Shown: positions 11,211 to 21,910, numbered from the stretch's first letter. The stretch: 60,000 nt of DNA from Apostichopus japonicus (GCF_037975245.1 NC_092577.1:26907398-26967397), one strand, 5' to 3'. Notes: generated from the letters alone by a model not told the origin. Numbers and translations: made by a program.

Positions 11211-13800
11211 GCCTTTATAAAACAATAACAATTACCGTATGCATGGTGTTTAATTAGGTTTAAACATCTTTTTCAAAAACGAACGAACTTTCGGAACACC
11301 CTATACATCACGTGTAGTCATACAACAATGCATCTTAAATGAGAACTCTTCATCGGTTGTAGCACAGATGACATGTAATACCTATGCCTATTAAAGTTTA
11401 ACATCTTGCATCGAAAACTGACGGGCATCAAATATTTTAAATTGATAAGTGAATGTAATTGGTAGTTGAATCCGGGTATTTTTTTTTTTTTACCTTTTGT
11501 TGAGGATTTTATGAATGTACACAGTTATTTTGAGGGATTGGCTGCTATCGTATAATGTACATTCCTATTATCTATCTTCCAGGGATCAGCAACTACCAGC
11601 AACTATCGTATAACGTACGTATAACTTCCAGTCGCTTATAGAGAACTTGCTTTTGTAAAAGCAAAAGTACAGAAGACGAGTCGAGATGGGTTGTTAATGC
11701 CAAAGGTGATCTTTTGCAGCTGTGATGATTAATCAGCTATCCACACTGCTGTGGAATGACATAGGATTCGCAGCTGTCTTATATTAACTGCAGTCTCTGG
11801 TCAGCATGTAAGGCCACAGTAACACAACTGTTATAATCATGTCTGTATTAGTAATTATTTCTCTGCAGTTCCGATGTCGGTAGTTGATATCTTGTGGAAA
11901 TAACGAAATAGTTGTACGTACTTCTACACATCATTGCAGAGTCTCTGGTCTATACTGTTTCATAAGGTAAGTTTATAAACCATTACATCACCATAGACGG
12001 GAACGTTTAAGGATGTTGTTCAAAAGGTGAACCCTCGCTAGCAATTACTCGGAATATCTCATTATCATCATCATCATCTTAGGAGGAATGATGAACCAAG
12101 TAATCACATTGCGTGTATACCTTCATATATAGAAACCATCATTTATTTGTAGGTCTGTTCAGTGTGGTCAGGTTCGTTTTTTACTCGTCTGTATACACTT
12201 ACCGTGTTTATGAAATATACACATACGATGGAAATTAAGTTGCAAAGAACAAGTAATGGTGAAAAGTTTGCATGTATGAATCATTATATATTTACCATGC
12301 ACTGAACCTTATCCTCGCACGACGCTCGTTTATTTGTAATCGCAGACTCGACGGTATATGAACATGATGAATTAACCAGTGACATTTACATAGCGGAGCA
12401 TGAAGATGAGACTTACTTTCGAATGCCTCGTGCGTCAAAGGTGAACTCTATAGTACATTAAATACTGATATCAGGCATGTTCCTAAGCACGTATACATAC
12501 ATAAAGATCACGGTCTAATTAATTCAGTGATGGGTGTTTTATACTTCTAACGAACACTGCATAATGAGGCGAATCAATGTGAGACTGAAAGATACAGCAG
12601 TGCTCCTTTGCAGATGTGTTTCAAATTGAAAATTACAATTATATAATATGGGGCGATGATGGCGATCCCCCCAGGGATCTGTATATTTCACCGCAAACAC
12701 ACACATGTATGTATTAAATTGATATGTTTGATCTTTGACCAAAGCTACCATGATAAGCACATATCTTGATATTTAAAATTGAATACCCATTACACCTGTC
12801 CAGGTTATAAAGTCAATTCAAGGTTTTTCCTGGGTCGCTCTTTCCTTAGTTTGATCTTTTGATTTTGCATTTAAGTTTACCTTTGAACTTACGTTGTGAA
12901 GATCACACAGTCGATAATATCAGGCATGTTCGTAAGCACGTATACATAGTACGAAGATCTGCGAGAATCAGTTTATATCATGGGGAACCTTCCTACCAAG
13001 TTGGGAGATATTAGATGGAGCCATGCAGGAGGAGTGTTTGACACAAGTTTGCTCTAAAATTACACATTTGACCCTAGACCCTTGACCTTTGACCACGGTT
13101 ACCATAATATTAACCACATACATTGAGAGTAGGTTTCCTTGAAATACACATTATACTTACGAAGGTTCCCGGTCAATTCAACCTTCGACCTTTGTTTCTG
13201 AAGGTCAGTGAATGCAAGTTCCCATCATGGAACACCTTCCCATTTAGTCTTAGGGTCAGCCGTTATTTGCATTTTGTTTATACAAATGTGCAGATATAAC
13301 CGACGCACACATTTCCGCAAATATACGGACAGTTTTTTACCCCAACCCCCGCCCCCCTCCATGCATTTCGACTTGTTTTTCCGGAACAATTATTTTTACG
13401 ATGGAAGCCGTTGCTATGGCAAAAAAGATAACTATAGGTTGGCGCAGATGACCAACCCATCACAAGTTTTCATCTCTTTCATGTAGGAGCGATTATATCA
13501 TAATTAACTGCAGAAGTTAGCGCAAGTATATAGCCTACAACATTTATTTACTCCTGGCTAAACACAGTACCATATGATAATATGCTATTATCAACTATAT
13601 TTAAATCCTCCAGGAACCAAAGAGGTGCTTGATATTGACATGGTATAATCCGAAATAATGACAACTTTACCAAAAACTTCGCAAATATGGCATATAAGTT
13701 TGGGTAGTGACTTTGAAGGTACTATAGTTAAGCCAAGAATTAAGAGAGTGCGGTCGAGCCTGTACTAACGGCATACGATAATCCTCTTTATACTTTACAG
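11211..13800. other. Intergenic/5' region of the ABRA-like gene
   Basis: Two diverged copies of a sequence containing ATCAGGCATGTTC(C/G)TAAGCA occur at about 12470-12515 and 12915-12960, each followed by TTTGACC-rich text (12730-12740, 13066-13095), suggesting an old segmental repeat. ATCATC microsatellite at about 12060-12080. No coding match was found. Confidence 0.4.
11930..11966 (+). other. ABRA: Candidate 5' UTR exon donor for the ABRA-like gene
   Basis: CATAAG|GTAAGTTT at 11966/11967 is a strong plus-strand donor 1.8 kb upstream of the ABRA acceptor at 13800. It could end a non-coding first exon. Only the splice consensus supports this; the exon start is unknown. Confidence 0.2.
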
Positions 13801-13835
13801 GTATATCAACCATCGTCCATCTCTGGCCGGCCAAG

Positions 13836-14327
13836 ATGGATGAAAGAGATACGAAACATGAAAACTTGAGACAGGAAGAAAATGGCAACGACCATACAGA
13901 TGATATCACTAACAAGATAGCAATATGGAGGAACGTGGAGAACCAGCACAAAGAAAAACAGATGATAAATCCATTCTCTGAATGGGAAGGAGCATCACAC
14001 AGACAGAAACTGGATAAAGATGACATTAACTACGCAAGACCCATTGAAGGATCCATGACAGCCATCCGTGGACAGATGGCCGGGGAAAGAATATCTGGAG
14101 AGATCCAAACACTTATTGACAATGTCAGATTAATAGGACAACAGGACGTGGACGGCAGGTATTACGTGAGGTTTGGTAAACTCTTTAACCATTATGTGAG
14201 CGTGTCTAATAAGTTAGTGGGTATTCTTATGAGGGCCAGGAAGCAGGGATTAGTCAACTTTGAAGGAGAGATGCTTTGGCAGAGACGAGATGATCATGTG
14301 GTCATAACGCTGCTTGAGAGCAGCTGA
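13836..14327 (+). CDS. ABRA: ABRA/STARS-like protein with C-terminal costars domain
   Basis: 163 residues. The second half matches the actin-binding Rho-activating protein family (ABRA/STARS, related to the small costars protein ABRACL). Vertebrate STARS binds actin in striated muscle and promotes Rho- and MRTF/SRF-dependent transcription. Residues about 47-70 carry NPFSEWEGASHRQKLDKDD followed by YARPIEGS. Residues about 83-161 form the costars domain: FGKLFNHYVSVSNKLVGIL, RARKQGLVNFEGEMLWQR and DDHVVITLL. The N-terminal 45 residues are charged and unlike anything I recognise. Human ABRA is 381 residues, so this is a short form. The coding exon has a good acceptor (CTTTACAG at 13800). The frame is open from that acceptor to the ATG, so an upstream coding exon is not excluded. 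Confidence 0.9.
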   Translation: MDERDTKHENLRQEENGNDHTDDITNKIAIWRNVENQHKEKQMINPFSEWEGASHRQKLDKDDINYARPIEGSMTAIRGQMAGERISGEIQTLIDNVRLIGQQDVDGRYYVRFGKLFNHYVSVSNKLVGILMRARKQGLVNFEGEMLWQRRDDHVVITLLESS

Positions 14328-14401
14328 CAGCTAACGTGATGGGGAAACAACACTCGATGTATTGATATCTAACTTCTTGGCTGGTTTTAATGTGACATGG
14401 A

Positions 14402-14407
14402 AATAAA
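14402..14407 (+). terminator. ABRA: Polyadenylation signal AATAAA of the ABRA-like gene
   Basis: AATAAA lies 75 bases after the TGA stop at 14325-14327, a normal distance for a short 3' UTR. Confidence 0.5.
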
Positions 14408-14895
14408 TACAGCCGCTCTCTCAGGAGACAAATGCATGAAATCATAATATTTCAGAAGAGAAAAGTTTTTCATTTGTGCCACAGAAAAAGAACTACAAAA
14501 TAGCTAGTATGTTTAAATTACACTAATTCATGCCATGTATTCGATGCGGCTGTTGATAGAAACTGCAATCTTTGGCCTTTATGAAAACAAAACATTGACT
14601 GGATACAGTGGGATACAAAGGATTTGAAATGTGCAGGGAGTAGCCTTTACCTTTGTGGGGGTGCCATAGATGAATGAAGTTTTTTTTTATAAAGGAGGGG
14701 GACTGCACTAGTTTCATTGAAGCCGAATCCTATTTTCTGTGGTCTGTGTGTCCTCCTCCAGAAGAAAATGTACTTTTTTAACGTCAAATTGTGTATTCTG
14801 AGGCATATTTAGACAATAAATCATATCAATATAAGTAGTAAGATTTTGCTGATAAATACTTTGTGTGAGGTTTAAGAAAAAAGGGTGAGGACACA

Positions 14896-15012
14896 CCCGT
14901 AGTAATTGCCCAATTCACCCGTAGTAATTGCCCAATTCTTCCCGGCTGAAAGCAAGAATCCCCCGACTAACCATGGTCGGGGGTGGGGCATCCCCCACCC
15001 CACCCACCCTCG
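14896..15012. repeat. 22-bp direct duplication and G/C-run hairpins
   Basis: ACCCGTAGTAATTGCCCAAT is duplicated in tandem at 14896-14939. Next come CCCCGAC...GTCGGGG and GGTGGGG...CCCCACC inverted pairs at about 14960-15005. No gene association. Confidence 0.6.
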
Positions 15013-15254
15013 TACAGGCCACTGACTAGATGTGGCGTTGTACATGGTTTCCGATCTGAAAGGGCTTCCCATTAACGCTGTCATCTTGTCTGGAATAAGG
15101 AGGGCATTCTTTCATTATTTTGCTTGGTTCTTCAAAATATTTTTTATCTACATTTGTAAAAGGTTTAGTATAGCGTGAAAATGGTTCCGTGCTTCAGAAG
15201 TGATCATGTTACAATTAAGGCAGCTGCTGTTCAACCAGGGGTCCAATTGTGTAG

Positions 15255-15552
15255 ACCTTATAAACACGATATCTCAAGAAGGATAGCTTGGATCAATCTC
15301 GTTTTTGTGCGAAAACATGCAATAGGGTTTTTCGTATGAATAGGTGAAAATGTAAATATTGAAGGAGAGATATTGTTGATAGATCTTATAAACAGTTGGC
15401 AAGGCCTGTTCCTTAAGACTGTGTAGATCATGAGGCTGGTGCGAAAAATATGCAATAGAGTTTTTGGTATGATAAGGTGAAAATTTAAATATTTAAGGAG
15501 AGATATTGTTGATAGATCTTATAAACAGTTGGCAAGGCCTAATCTTAAGAAT
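15255..15552. repeat. Duplicated ~140-bp repeat, third copy at 17337-17470
   Basis: Two adjacent diverged copies share GGAGAGATATTGTTGATAGA and CTTATAAACAGTTGGCAAGG. A third copy at 17337-17470 is nearly identical to the second (GTGTAGATCATGAGGCTGGT onward). No coding signal. Confidence 0.7.
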
Positions 15553-15565
15553 GATGGTATTACTA

Positions 15566-15806
15566 CACAAATTTCTCTCAGTTGTTTGAAAGATATTTAC
15601 TAAAGTCATATAATTCATCAAATAATATTTCTTACAAAGTTTCTTGCTTTTTATTTTCTCCATTTCTTGGTAAATATATAGCTACTTTAAGTCAATGCCA
15701 ATAATTGTTTAGTTTTGAGAAATAATCCTTCAAAATCTGAGTCTCGCTAATTTAAATGACTGAGCTAGATACTAAGTTTTTCACAAAATATTCGGTCAGT
15801 TACTGA
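15566..15806. repeat. Dispersed repeat copy (family also at 20480 and 20665)
   Basis: Starts near CAAATTTCTCTCAGTTGTTT and ends CACAAAATATTCGGTCAGT. A near-full second copy lies at about 20672-20903 and a shorter one at about 20482-20575. Family unknown. The following stretch 15807-16709 shows nothing I recognise. Confidence 0.7.
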
Positions 15807-16709
15807 GATGAAAAAAGAAACAAACTCAAAAGAAATACATAAGACTTGTATGGTATCAAATAGCCTGTTTACAAGGTATTCAACTTACATGTTTTTTTAA
15901 TGCAATCCTAAGTGGTGTTAAATGTCCATGTGGACCTGTTCTCGGTTGTTTATATAAAGTTAAGGAAACAATGTTTTGGTAAGTTCAAATAATGTATTAA
16001 ACATTTATTGATTAACGTTAACATTAGGGTCTGGGCATTAAGCATAGTCCATATTTAAGATAACACATGCAGGGAAACCGAAATAGTTGTAAAAACATTA
16101 CCAGCATTCACTGTTTGTTTCTAATGGACTTTGTCACACCAACTTTAATTCTGCCTGGGGTCATTCTTTCAACATCTAGGTGAAAATGAGAAAATAACGT
16201 TCGTAACAGCATATTTAGTTGAATTAAGTTGGTGTACATTTTAGCACCAATTAAGAGAGACCCGTACCACTTGAAGCAAACGACTCAACTGATGATTTTA
16301 AGATAAAAAGTAGAGAATAATTTAGTGTAACTGATACTTATTATACTTTGGATTCAACAGTTGTTATTTCAATTGGATGTGCCCGTTAACACTTAAAAGT
16401 TGACAATCTGCAGTGACGTCTTTATGGCACTGATAATCGAGTCTTTATCACACTTAATATATCTTTATTACATACAATATTCAAGATTTTACTCATTCTG
16501 GCAAACAAGTTCCGTTTGCTTATCACTGCACTTTTTTTTCTCTATTACATCTTCTTCTTTTTTCACCTTTGTTTTTAATGTTGATAGAAGAATATTGTGG
16601 TCTTCTTGTTAAATCGATGAAATGAATTAAATGAATTGTGAGTCGATTGAAAGGGTGTTCTAAAGTCGATTGAACAACGATGATTGAACAAAAGTTACGT
16701 AAATCCTTC

Positions 16710-17073
16710 CAAGGGCGTAGGAACCGGGGGGGCTGGGGGGGCGCCAGCCCCCCCAGTGAAAAATATGGGGGGGCGGAAGTATCATTCCGCCCCCCCGCTC
16801 AGCAAGTCAGAAAACCCTTTTTCATTTCCAAATCAGAAAAAAATCTCATTTGGAGCACCAAATTGCATCTAAGGCCAGGTGAAAATGCAAAATTATTTAC
16901 AAAATGGAGTGGGTGTTGAAGTGTGCTATATTGCACCAAATTGCATCTGAGGCCACCTGGAAATGCAAAAAAAATCCAAAGGGGAGGGGGACACCCCCTC
17001 CCCTTAGACCCATCCCCCAGGCCGGCCATCAGTCTTCAGCCCCCCCACTCAAAAGTACCTTCCTACGCCACTG
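16710..17073. mobile_element. hAT-like MITE (GGCGTAGGAA ends)
   Basis: A 364-bp element starting CAAGGGCGTAGGAA and ending TTCCTACGCCACTG, flanked by a perfect 8-bp duplication AATCCTTC (16702-16709 and 17074-17081). Subterminal G-runs and C-runs on both sides. No transposase frame. Confidence 0.85.
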
Positions 17074-17559
17074 AATCCTTCATTTGTTTTGCAGTAATAA
17101 TTTGTCCAACAACACTGGATCTTCTTTAATAAGTTTGTTCAAAACAGATTCAACAAGATTTTACTTGGTCTCGGGAGTGGCAAATGCTGTTTATATAACG
17201 TTATAGTAAATGCTGCGTGTTGATGCTAGTAATCTTAGGTGTTCTTTCAGTTTGACCTCCGGTAATGTGGTTTTAATGAAAATAGTGATCTATAGGTGTT
17301 CCTATATTGACTACACGTTGTAGGATTCTATAGGCAGTGTAGATCATGAGGCTGGTGCGAAAAATATGCAACAGAGTTTTTGGTATGATAAGGTGAAAAT
17401 TTTAATATTTAAGGAGAGATATTGTTGATAGATCTCATAAACAGTTGGCAAGGCCTAATCTTAAGAATGATATTCAGGCTTGGAGTCTTTACTTTTATAA
17501 AGACAAGGAGCTTTTGGACAAAAAAGTTAAAGACGCATGTGTCGGTACTATTAGTTGAA

Positions 17560-17828
17560 TTCACTCACTGACGGATGTTTCCAATCATGAGAGGCATGGT
17601 ATTCTCAATCTCATCACCCTGGGAATGAGAAGGTTACGTGGGGATTTAATTCAAGTGAACAAGATTGTCCAAGGTTTTGAAAATTTGACTATTTGTGACT
17701 TTTCAGTTTTTTTTCAAAGGGTAGGAACACCAGAGGTCATTGTCTTAAGTTGCAGTAGATTAAATGTCCGGAAGAACTCTTCACAGAGACTTGTGGATGA
17801 ATGCAATGATTCGGTGTGCCTTTCTTAA
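17560..17828 (+). pseudogene. LINE reverse-transcriptase C-terminal fragment
   Basis: Plus-strand translation gives ERHGILNLITLGMRRLRGDL, IQVNKIVQGFEN and SRLNVRKNSSQRLVDECND. RRLRGDLI...KI..GF followed by R.RLxVRKN.FSQR resembles the tail after the reverse-transcriptase domain in many CR1/L2-like LINEs. It is a short isolated fragment, so a dead copy. The exact LINE clade is uncertain. Confidence 0.6.
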
Positions 17829-17970
17829 ACTGAAGTGTCAGTGGTTTCAAGAATTATTTTAAAATAGCGATTTTATTTGAGGTTTCTGTATTTATATATT
17901 TTCATTTTGTCGTTGATGGGGTCTTAATGTCTCTCGTGGTCGTTTTTTACCCAAAACAAGCAGTGAAAAC

Positions 17971-18335
17971 CAGGGGCGGATCCAGGGGGGGGCCCGGGGG
18001 GCCCGGGCCCCCCCCTTTTTGAAAATCCTGATTTTTTTTTTTTTTTTTTTTTTTTTTACCGCGTTCGAGGGAAAGTGCCCCATGCGTGATCAGTGGCGTA
18101 GCTACGGGGGGCCTGAAATTGCAGACATGAGATCCATATTTTCAGGCTAGGTACATGCTGCTTAGAATACTCGGGAAGTGCCGTTTCCGGCCATCTGGGG
18201 GGTTTGTAAAGCCAAAAATTTTCTTGTACGCTCCGCGCCAACCGATGATGGCGCTCCGCTTAGATAGTCTTACGTTCAGGCGCGGCTGGACCAGTCAGAC
18301 ACCCCCCCCTGTCACAAATCCTGCATCCGCCCCTG
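17971..18335. mobile_element. hAT-like element ends (CAGGGGCGGATCCAGG)
   Basis: CAGGGGCGGATCCAGG at 17971 faces CCTGCATCCGCCCCTG ending at 18335, 15 of 16 bases matching. Long G, C and T runs follow the left end. No 8-bp duplication is visible (flanks GTGAAAAC and ATATGTCA). The left end of another element (18091) lies inside, so this is probably a mosaic of broken copies. Confidence 0.45.
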
Positions 18336-18557
18336 ATATGTCATTGAATATTCCACAAAACAACTTTTTATGTCCACGAAACTGTCGAAACATGATTTTC
18401 ACTACTGGTAGAGATATAAAATATTGGGAATTCTGAATTTCCTGCAAACATGCGGCTGTGCCTGTTCAATACTCACTACTGTATCGCCTTAAAAAATGAT
18501 GAGTGGAAATAGTTTCTCCAGGACCGTATCGTATCGTGGGTATCGAGTGCGTCTGAT

Positions 18558-18606
18558 ATACGAACGTACGTAGTACGTACGTACGTACGTACGTATGTAC
18601 GTACGT
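18558..18606. repeat. (GTAC)n-rich microsatellite
   Basis: About 45 bp of ACGTACGT/GTACGTAC units with one interruption (GTATGTAC). The repeat is fully self-complementary. Confidence 0.9.
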
Positions 18607-18630
18607 CTATGATGATATGCACTGTACTGT

Positions 18631-18860
18631 ACTGATAAAAACATAGGTGAATTTCACTCCATGGGAGTGATCACTGAGCACATTCCGCTATAAGAGTGAA
18701 TTTCCACTCCATTGGAGTAAATCTTAACTCCTAATAGAGTTATATTCACTCATATTAGGAGTGAGGGTTAACTCCAATAGAGTTAAATTTTACTCTTAAT
18801 TTGAAGTGCGCCGAGTGATCACTCCAATGGAATGAAATCCACTCATTTGTTTTTAGAGTG
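18631..18860. mobile_element. Inverted-repeat MITE built from GAGTG/CACTC modules
   Basis: About 45 bp at each end are inverted copies (left TTTCACTCCATGGGAGTGAT, right ATCACTCCAATGGAATGAAA). The interior is a string of short palindromes such as ACTCCTAATAGAGT and ACTCCAATAGAGT. 230 bp, no coding sequence. Confidence 0.7.
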
Positions 18861-19689
18861 TTGCTAGATATATGAAGAAGAAATTTACATACCAATACAT
18901 GTTATCGGTCATCGATTGGCACAAAAAGCCAGATTCTGATGACAGCTGCCTCAAGAAACCCAATAAATGGCCTAATAAGCACCGAGCCATCAATGTGGAC
19001 CATTACCGAAACATCGATGCGTGTTAGTCTTCCACCCCCTTCCTCTAATGCTATTTAAGTCCTCATGTGGGCATATCCTGCAAATCTACCGGTAGCCCAC
19101 AGGGGTTTGAGTTGGGAGAAAGGCCTTGACAGCTTGAAACGACAAATGATGCCAACTTCCCTCAAGTTAAAAGTCTGGCTGAGTTGGCAAGGCCAGTCAG
19201 CATGAAAGAGAAAAAACTTTTTTTTGCATTTCTGTCACCAAAGTTGCACATCTTTTTGGTTATTATTTTGCCTCACAGGTGCCATCTCCTGCGATCTGGG
19301 GGGTGCTGAAATCTCAAATTTTCTCTGTACGCTCCGCGCCAACCAAGGTGGCGCTCCGCTTAGATAGTAAACTCCGCCCCCCCCCCACAAGAAAGAACAG
19401 CCCCCCACGCCCCCCCCACTCAAAAAATCCTAGCTACGCCACTGTGCGTGTAATTTTTTGTAAAATAAATTTGCATAAAGAGTACACCATCATTCTGATA
19501 AAGTGAAGGTGAGAGGGGCACTCTGACTGCATCAATAGTCTCCATCTGGAAGGGGCATCCAAGATGAAATGGCCTGGAGTAGCCTGGTAAAAAGTAGTTT
19601 GCATCACCACCTACTCCCCAAAGACGTAAATCCCAGCTCATTGCTCGAAATTGCAAATATATGCCCGGCAAACCATGAATACATGATTT

Positions 19690-19878
19690 ATTGGAAATAA
19701 ATTTTACTCCAAACTTTCACGAAAAGTAGCACCAGATTGCACCGAGGACCTCCATATTTTGTGAAATTTTCCCAAAGGGGAGGGGGGCACCCACTCCCCT
19801 TAGACCCCTCCCCCAGGACGACGATTAGGCATTTCCCATCTGGGCCCCCCCTTCGGCGAAATCCTGGATCCGCCACTG
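19690..19878. mobile_element. hAT-like right-end fragment
   Basis: Ends CCTGGATCCGCCACTG at 19878. Internal text (AAAGGGGAGGGGGGCACCCA, then TTAGACCCCTCCCCCAGG) resembles the element at 16710-17073, indicating a shared family. A left partner with a matching target duplication was not found. Confidence 0.45.
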
Positions 19879-19884
19879 AAAACA

Positions 19885-20055
19885 TGTATAGAGCTTATAT
19901 AGGGAAAGTAAGAAAAGAAGTTACATACCCATGACGGGGATCGAACCCGCAACTCGCCGCAAGCGACGCATCCTAACCAATTAGACCACATGGGCTACTT
20001 GTAAGTCAGTGATGATTTTAAATATTTCATACACTTCCATAAGGCATCTATTTTA
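19885..20055 (-). repeat. tRNA-derived repeat, copy 1
   Basis: On the minus strand 19927-19995 reads like a tRNA: GCCCATG...CATGGGT acceptor arm, an A-box-like TGGTCTAATTGGTTAGGA and a B box GGTTCGATCCC. It is only 69 nt, the anticodon stem does not close properly, and flanking sequence on both sides (ATAGAGCTTATATAGGGAAA; CTTCCATAAGGCATCTATTT on the plus strand) is repeated with it at 20917-21086. A tRNA-derived repeat or SINE head is therefore likelier than a working tRNA gene. Confidence 0.6.
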
Positions 20056-20386
20056 GATTGTTTTTTGACAGAAAATGTTGTGAAATGCTTTCTTGAACTT
20101 CAACTTTGAAAAATCGAAATCCTTTATCACAAATGATTGTTAAATTAAAAGATTTCCTTCATGTTTTAAGAGAAATTTTTGTACTGATTGAACCAAGTAA
20201 TATCTAGGCTTTGACCTTGTCTCCTTTCTTCTCCACGCTTCAGTACACAGCTAAACTCCTTTCGGTCCTTTGACGGACGTTAGTGAAAGCTAAGCTACTA
20301 CAATTGTATACAAAATTGACCCCATTGAAGACGCACACACCATATCCGACATTGCCGCTTGAAATGGTAGTTAGCTGACCTACAAA

Positions 20387-20907
20387 CAGAATGTGGAGAT
20401 CAATCATGGGACACTTGTGCATATACACATGTCATTCGATGAGCTCTCATATATGCCGTATAAGCCGATTGTATTACTGGACAAATTTCTCTCAGTTGTT
20501 TGAAAGATATTTACTAAAGTCATATAATTCATCAAATAATATTTCTTACAAAGCTTCTTCTCCAATTTCTTCTTTCTTGGTATAAACAGAACGTGGAGAT
20601 CAAAAGGAGGACGCTTGTGTATATTGTCACTGCATGAGATCTCCTATATAATCTAGTTTTATCACTGCACAGTTTTCTCTGTCGGTTTGAAAGTTATTTA
20701 CTAAAGTCATATAATTCATCTAATACTATTTCCTACAAAGTTTCTTCCTTCTTATTTTCTCCATTTCTTGGTAAATATATAGCTTCTTTAAGTCAATGCC
20801 AATAATGGTTTAGTTTTTGAGAAATAATCCTTCAAAATCTGAGTCTCACCAATAAAATGACTGAGCTAGATACTTCGTCTTTCACAAAATATTCGGTCAG
20901 TCAAGCA
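20387..20907. repeat. Tandem ~199-bp duplication with dispersed-repeat segment
   Basis: ACAGAATGTGGAGATCAA at 20387 and ACAGAACGTGGAGATCAA at 20587 open two diverged units. Each contains the TTTACTAAAGTCATATAATT segment also seen at 15595. Non-coding. Confidence 0.65.
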
Positions 20908-20916
20908 ATGACAATA

Positions 20917-21086
20917 TGTATAGAGCTTATATAGGGAAAGTAAGAAAATAAATTGATACCCATGACGAGGGTGGAACTCGCAACTCGCCGCAAGCGACGT
21001 ATCCTAACCAATTAGACCACATGGGCTACTTGTAAATCAATGATAAATTTAAGTATATTATACACTTCAATAAGGCATCTATTTGA
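20917..21086 (-). repeat. tRNA-derived repeat, copy 2
   Basis: The same 170-bp unit as 19885-20055. The tRNA-like core is at 20958-21026. Its B box is damaged (GAGTTCCACCC on the minus strand), supporting a repeat copy rather than a gene. Confidence 0.6.
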
Positions 21087-21479
21087 GTCTCCTGCTTTAT
21101 TTATTTTTAAATGATCTGAGAAATAACATAATTACTCTAAAGAAACACATTTGACGTCTCATAGAATTTACAAAACTTGATAGCATCATATGATTCAGAA
21201 CTGCGGTAAATATCCTATATCTTGAAATGTTTACCTATGAGCATCTGTCACCTAGGTATAATGACCATTAACTATTTACTCAAGTGTAGGACATGGTTCA
21301 CATGAATTATTGAAATCGAATTAAATATGTCCCTGAACTCGATTAGATATCAGAGACTTGAACAAGATGAATTAGGGGGAAGGCGTCATATCATCACATA
21401 TACACTATGTTGAAAGAATCATGAACCTGCAATTTCTCCATCATAACCGTATACGTTATATTGATTTTTTTTTTATATT

Positions 21480-21910
21480 TGAGATGAATAAGTTGGTACA
21501 CATGTCAACTGTCAACATTTTCAGTGGCATTTTGGTTTGAGCAAATAAATATTCATTGTGGGAAAGACCAAATGAGTTGGATAAGATCAGCTTGTAAGTA
21601 CGAAATCTCCAGAACCGTAAAATGGTTGGAATCTTAGGCATATTTATAAGTGGGCGGGACATAAGCATACTGTCGACATATTTGAGATATATATGTTGGT
21701 AGACCAATACCTTCATAGTCACATTGGTTTGGCTCACTAAATATTCATTAGGGACGTACCAATGATGTTTTGGCTAAAATCCGCTCGTAACCACGACACC
21801 TCAAGAGTCGTAAATATCTTCCGTTTATTATTATGCACAATGATAGCGATCCCTGTTGTTTTACGATGCAGATTAAAAAAGGCATATTAATGAATGGACG
21901 GAACTTAATG
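21480..21910. repeat. Diverged tandem repeat with AATATTCATT and GGGCGGGAC modules
   Basis: Two or three diverged units of about 200 bp share AAATATTCATT, CGTAAATATCTT/CGTAAAATGG and an (A/T)NAA(G/T)GGGCGGGAC-like module. A related module, CCCGCCCACTCATCAATATG, occurs at about 56955-56980. No coding match. The stretch 21911-23270 shows nothing further that I recognise. Confidence 0.4.

Larger units (their letters stand above)
18091..19444. mobile_element. hAT-like element (CAGTGGCGTAGCTA ends)
   Basis: A perfect 14-bp inverted terminal repeat: CAGTGGCGTAGCTA at 18091 and TAGCTACGCCACTG ending 19444. The flanks TGCGTGAT and TGCGTGTA match at 6 of 8. Internally, about 100 bp near 18180-18275 and near 19280-19370 are diverged direct copies sharing TACGCTCCGCGCCAACC and GGCGCTCCGCTTAGATAGT. 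So it may be two related short elements rather than one. A separate inverted-repeat element (18631-18860) sits inside. Confidence 0.5.

Noticed and set aside
13667-14026. 119-codon minus-strand open frame
   Set aside because: Antisense to the ABRA-like exon; no family resemblance.
19927-19995. A functional tRNA gene (anticodon TGC by position)
   Set aside because: Only 69 nt, anticodon stem pairs at three of five positions, variable loop nearly absent, and the flanks are duplicated with it, so it is treated as a tRNA-derived repeat.
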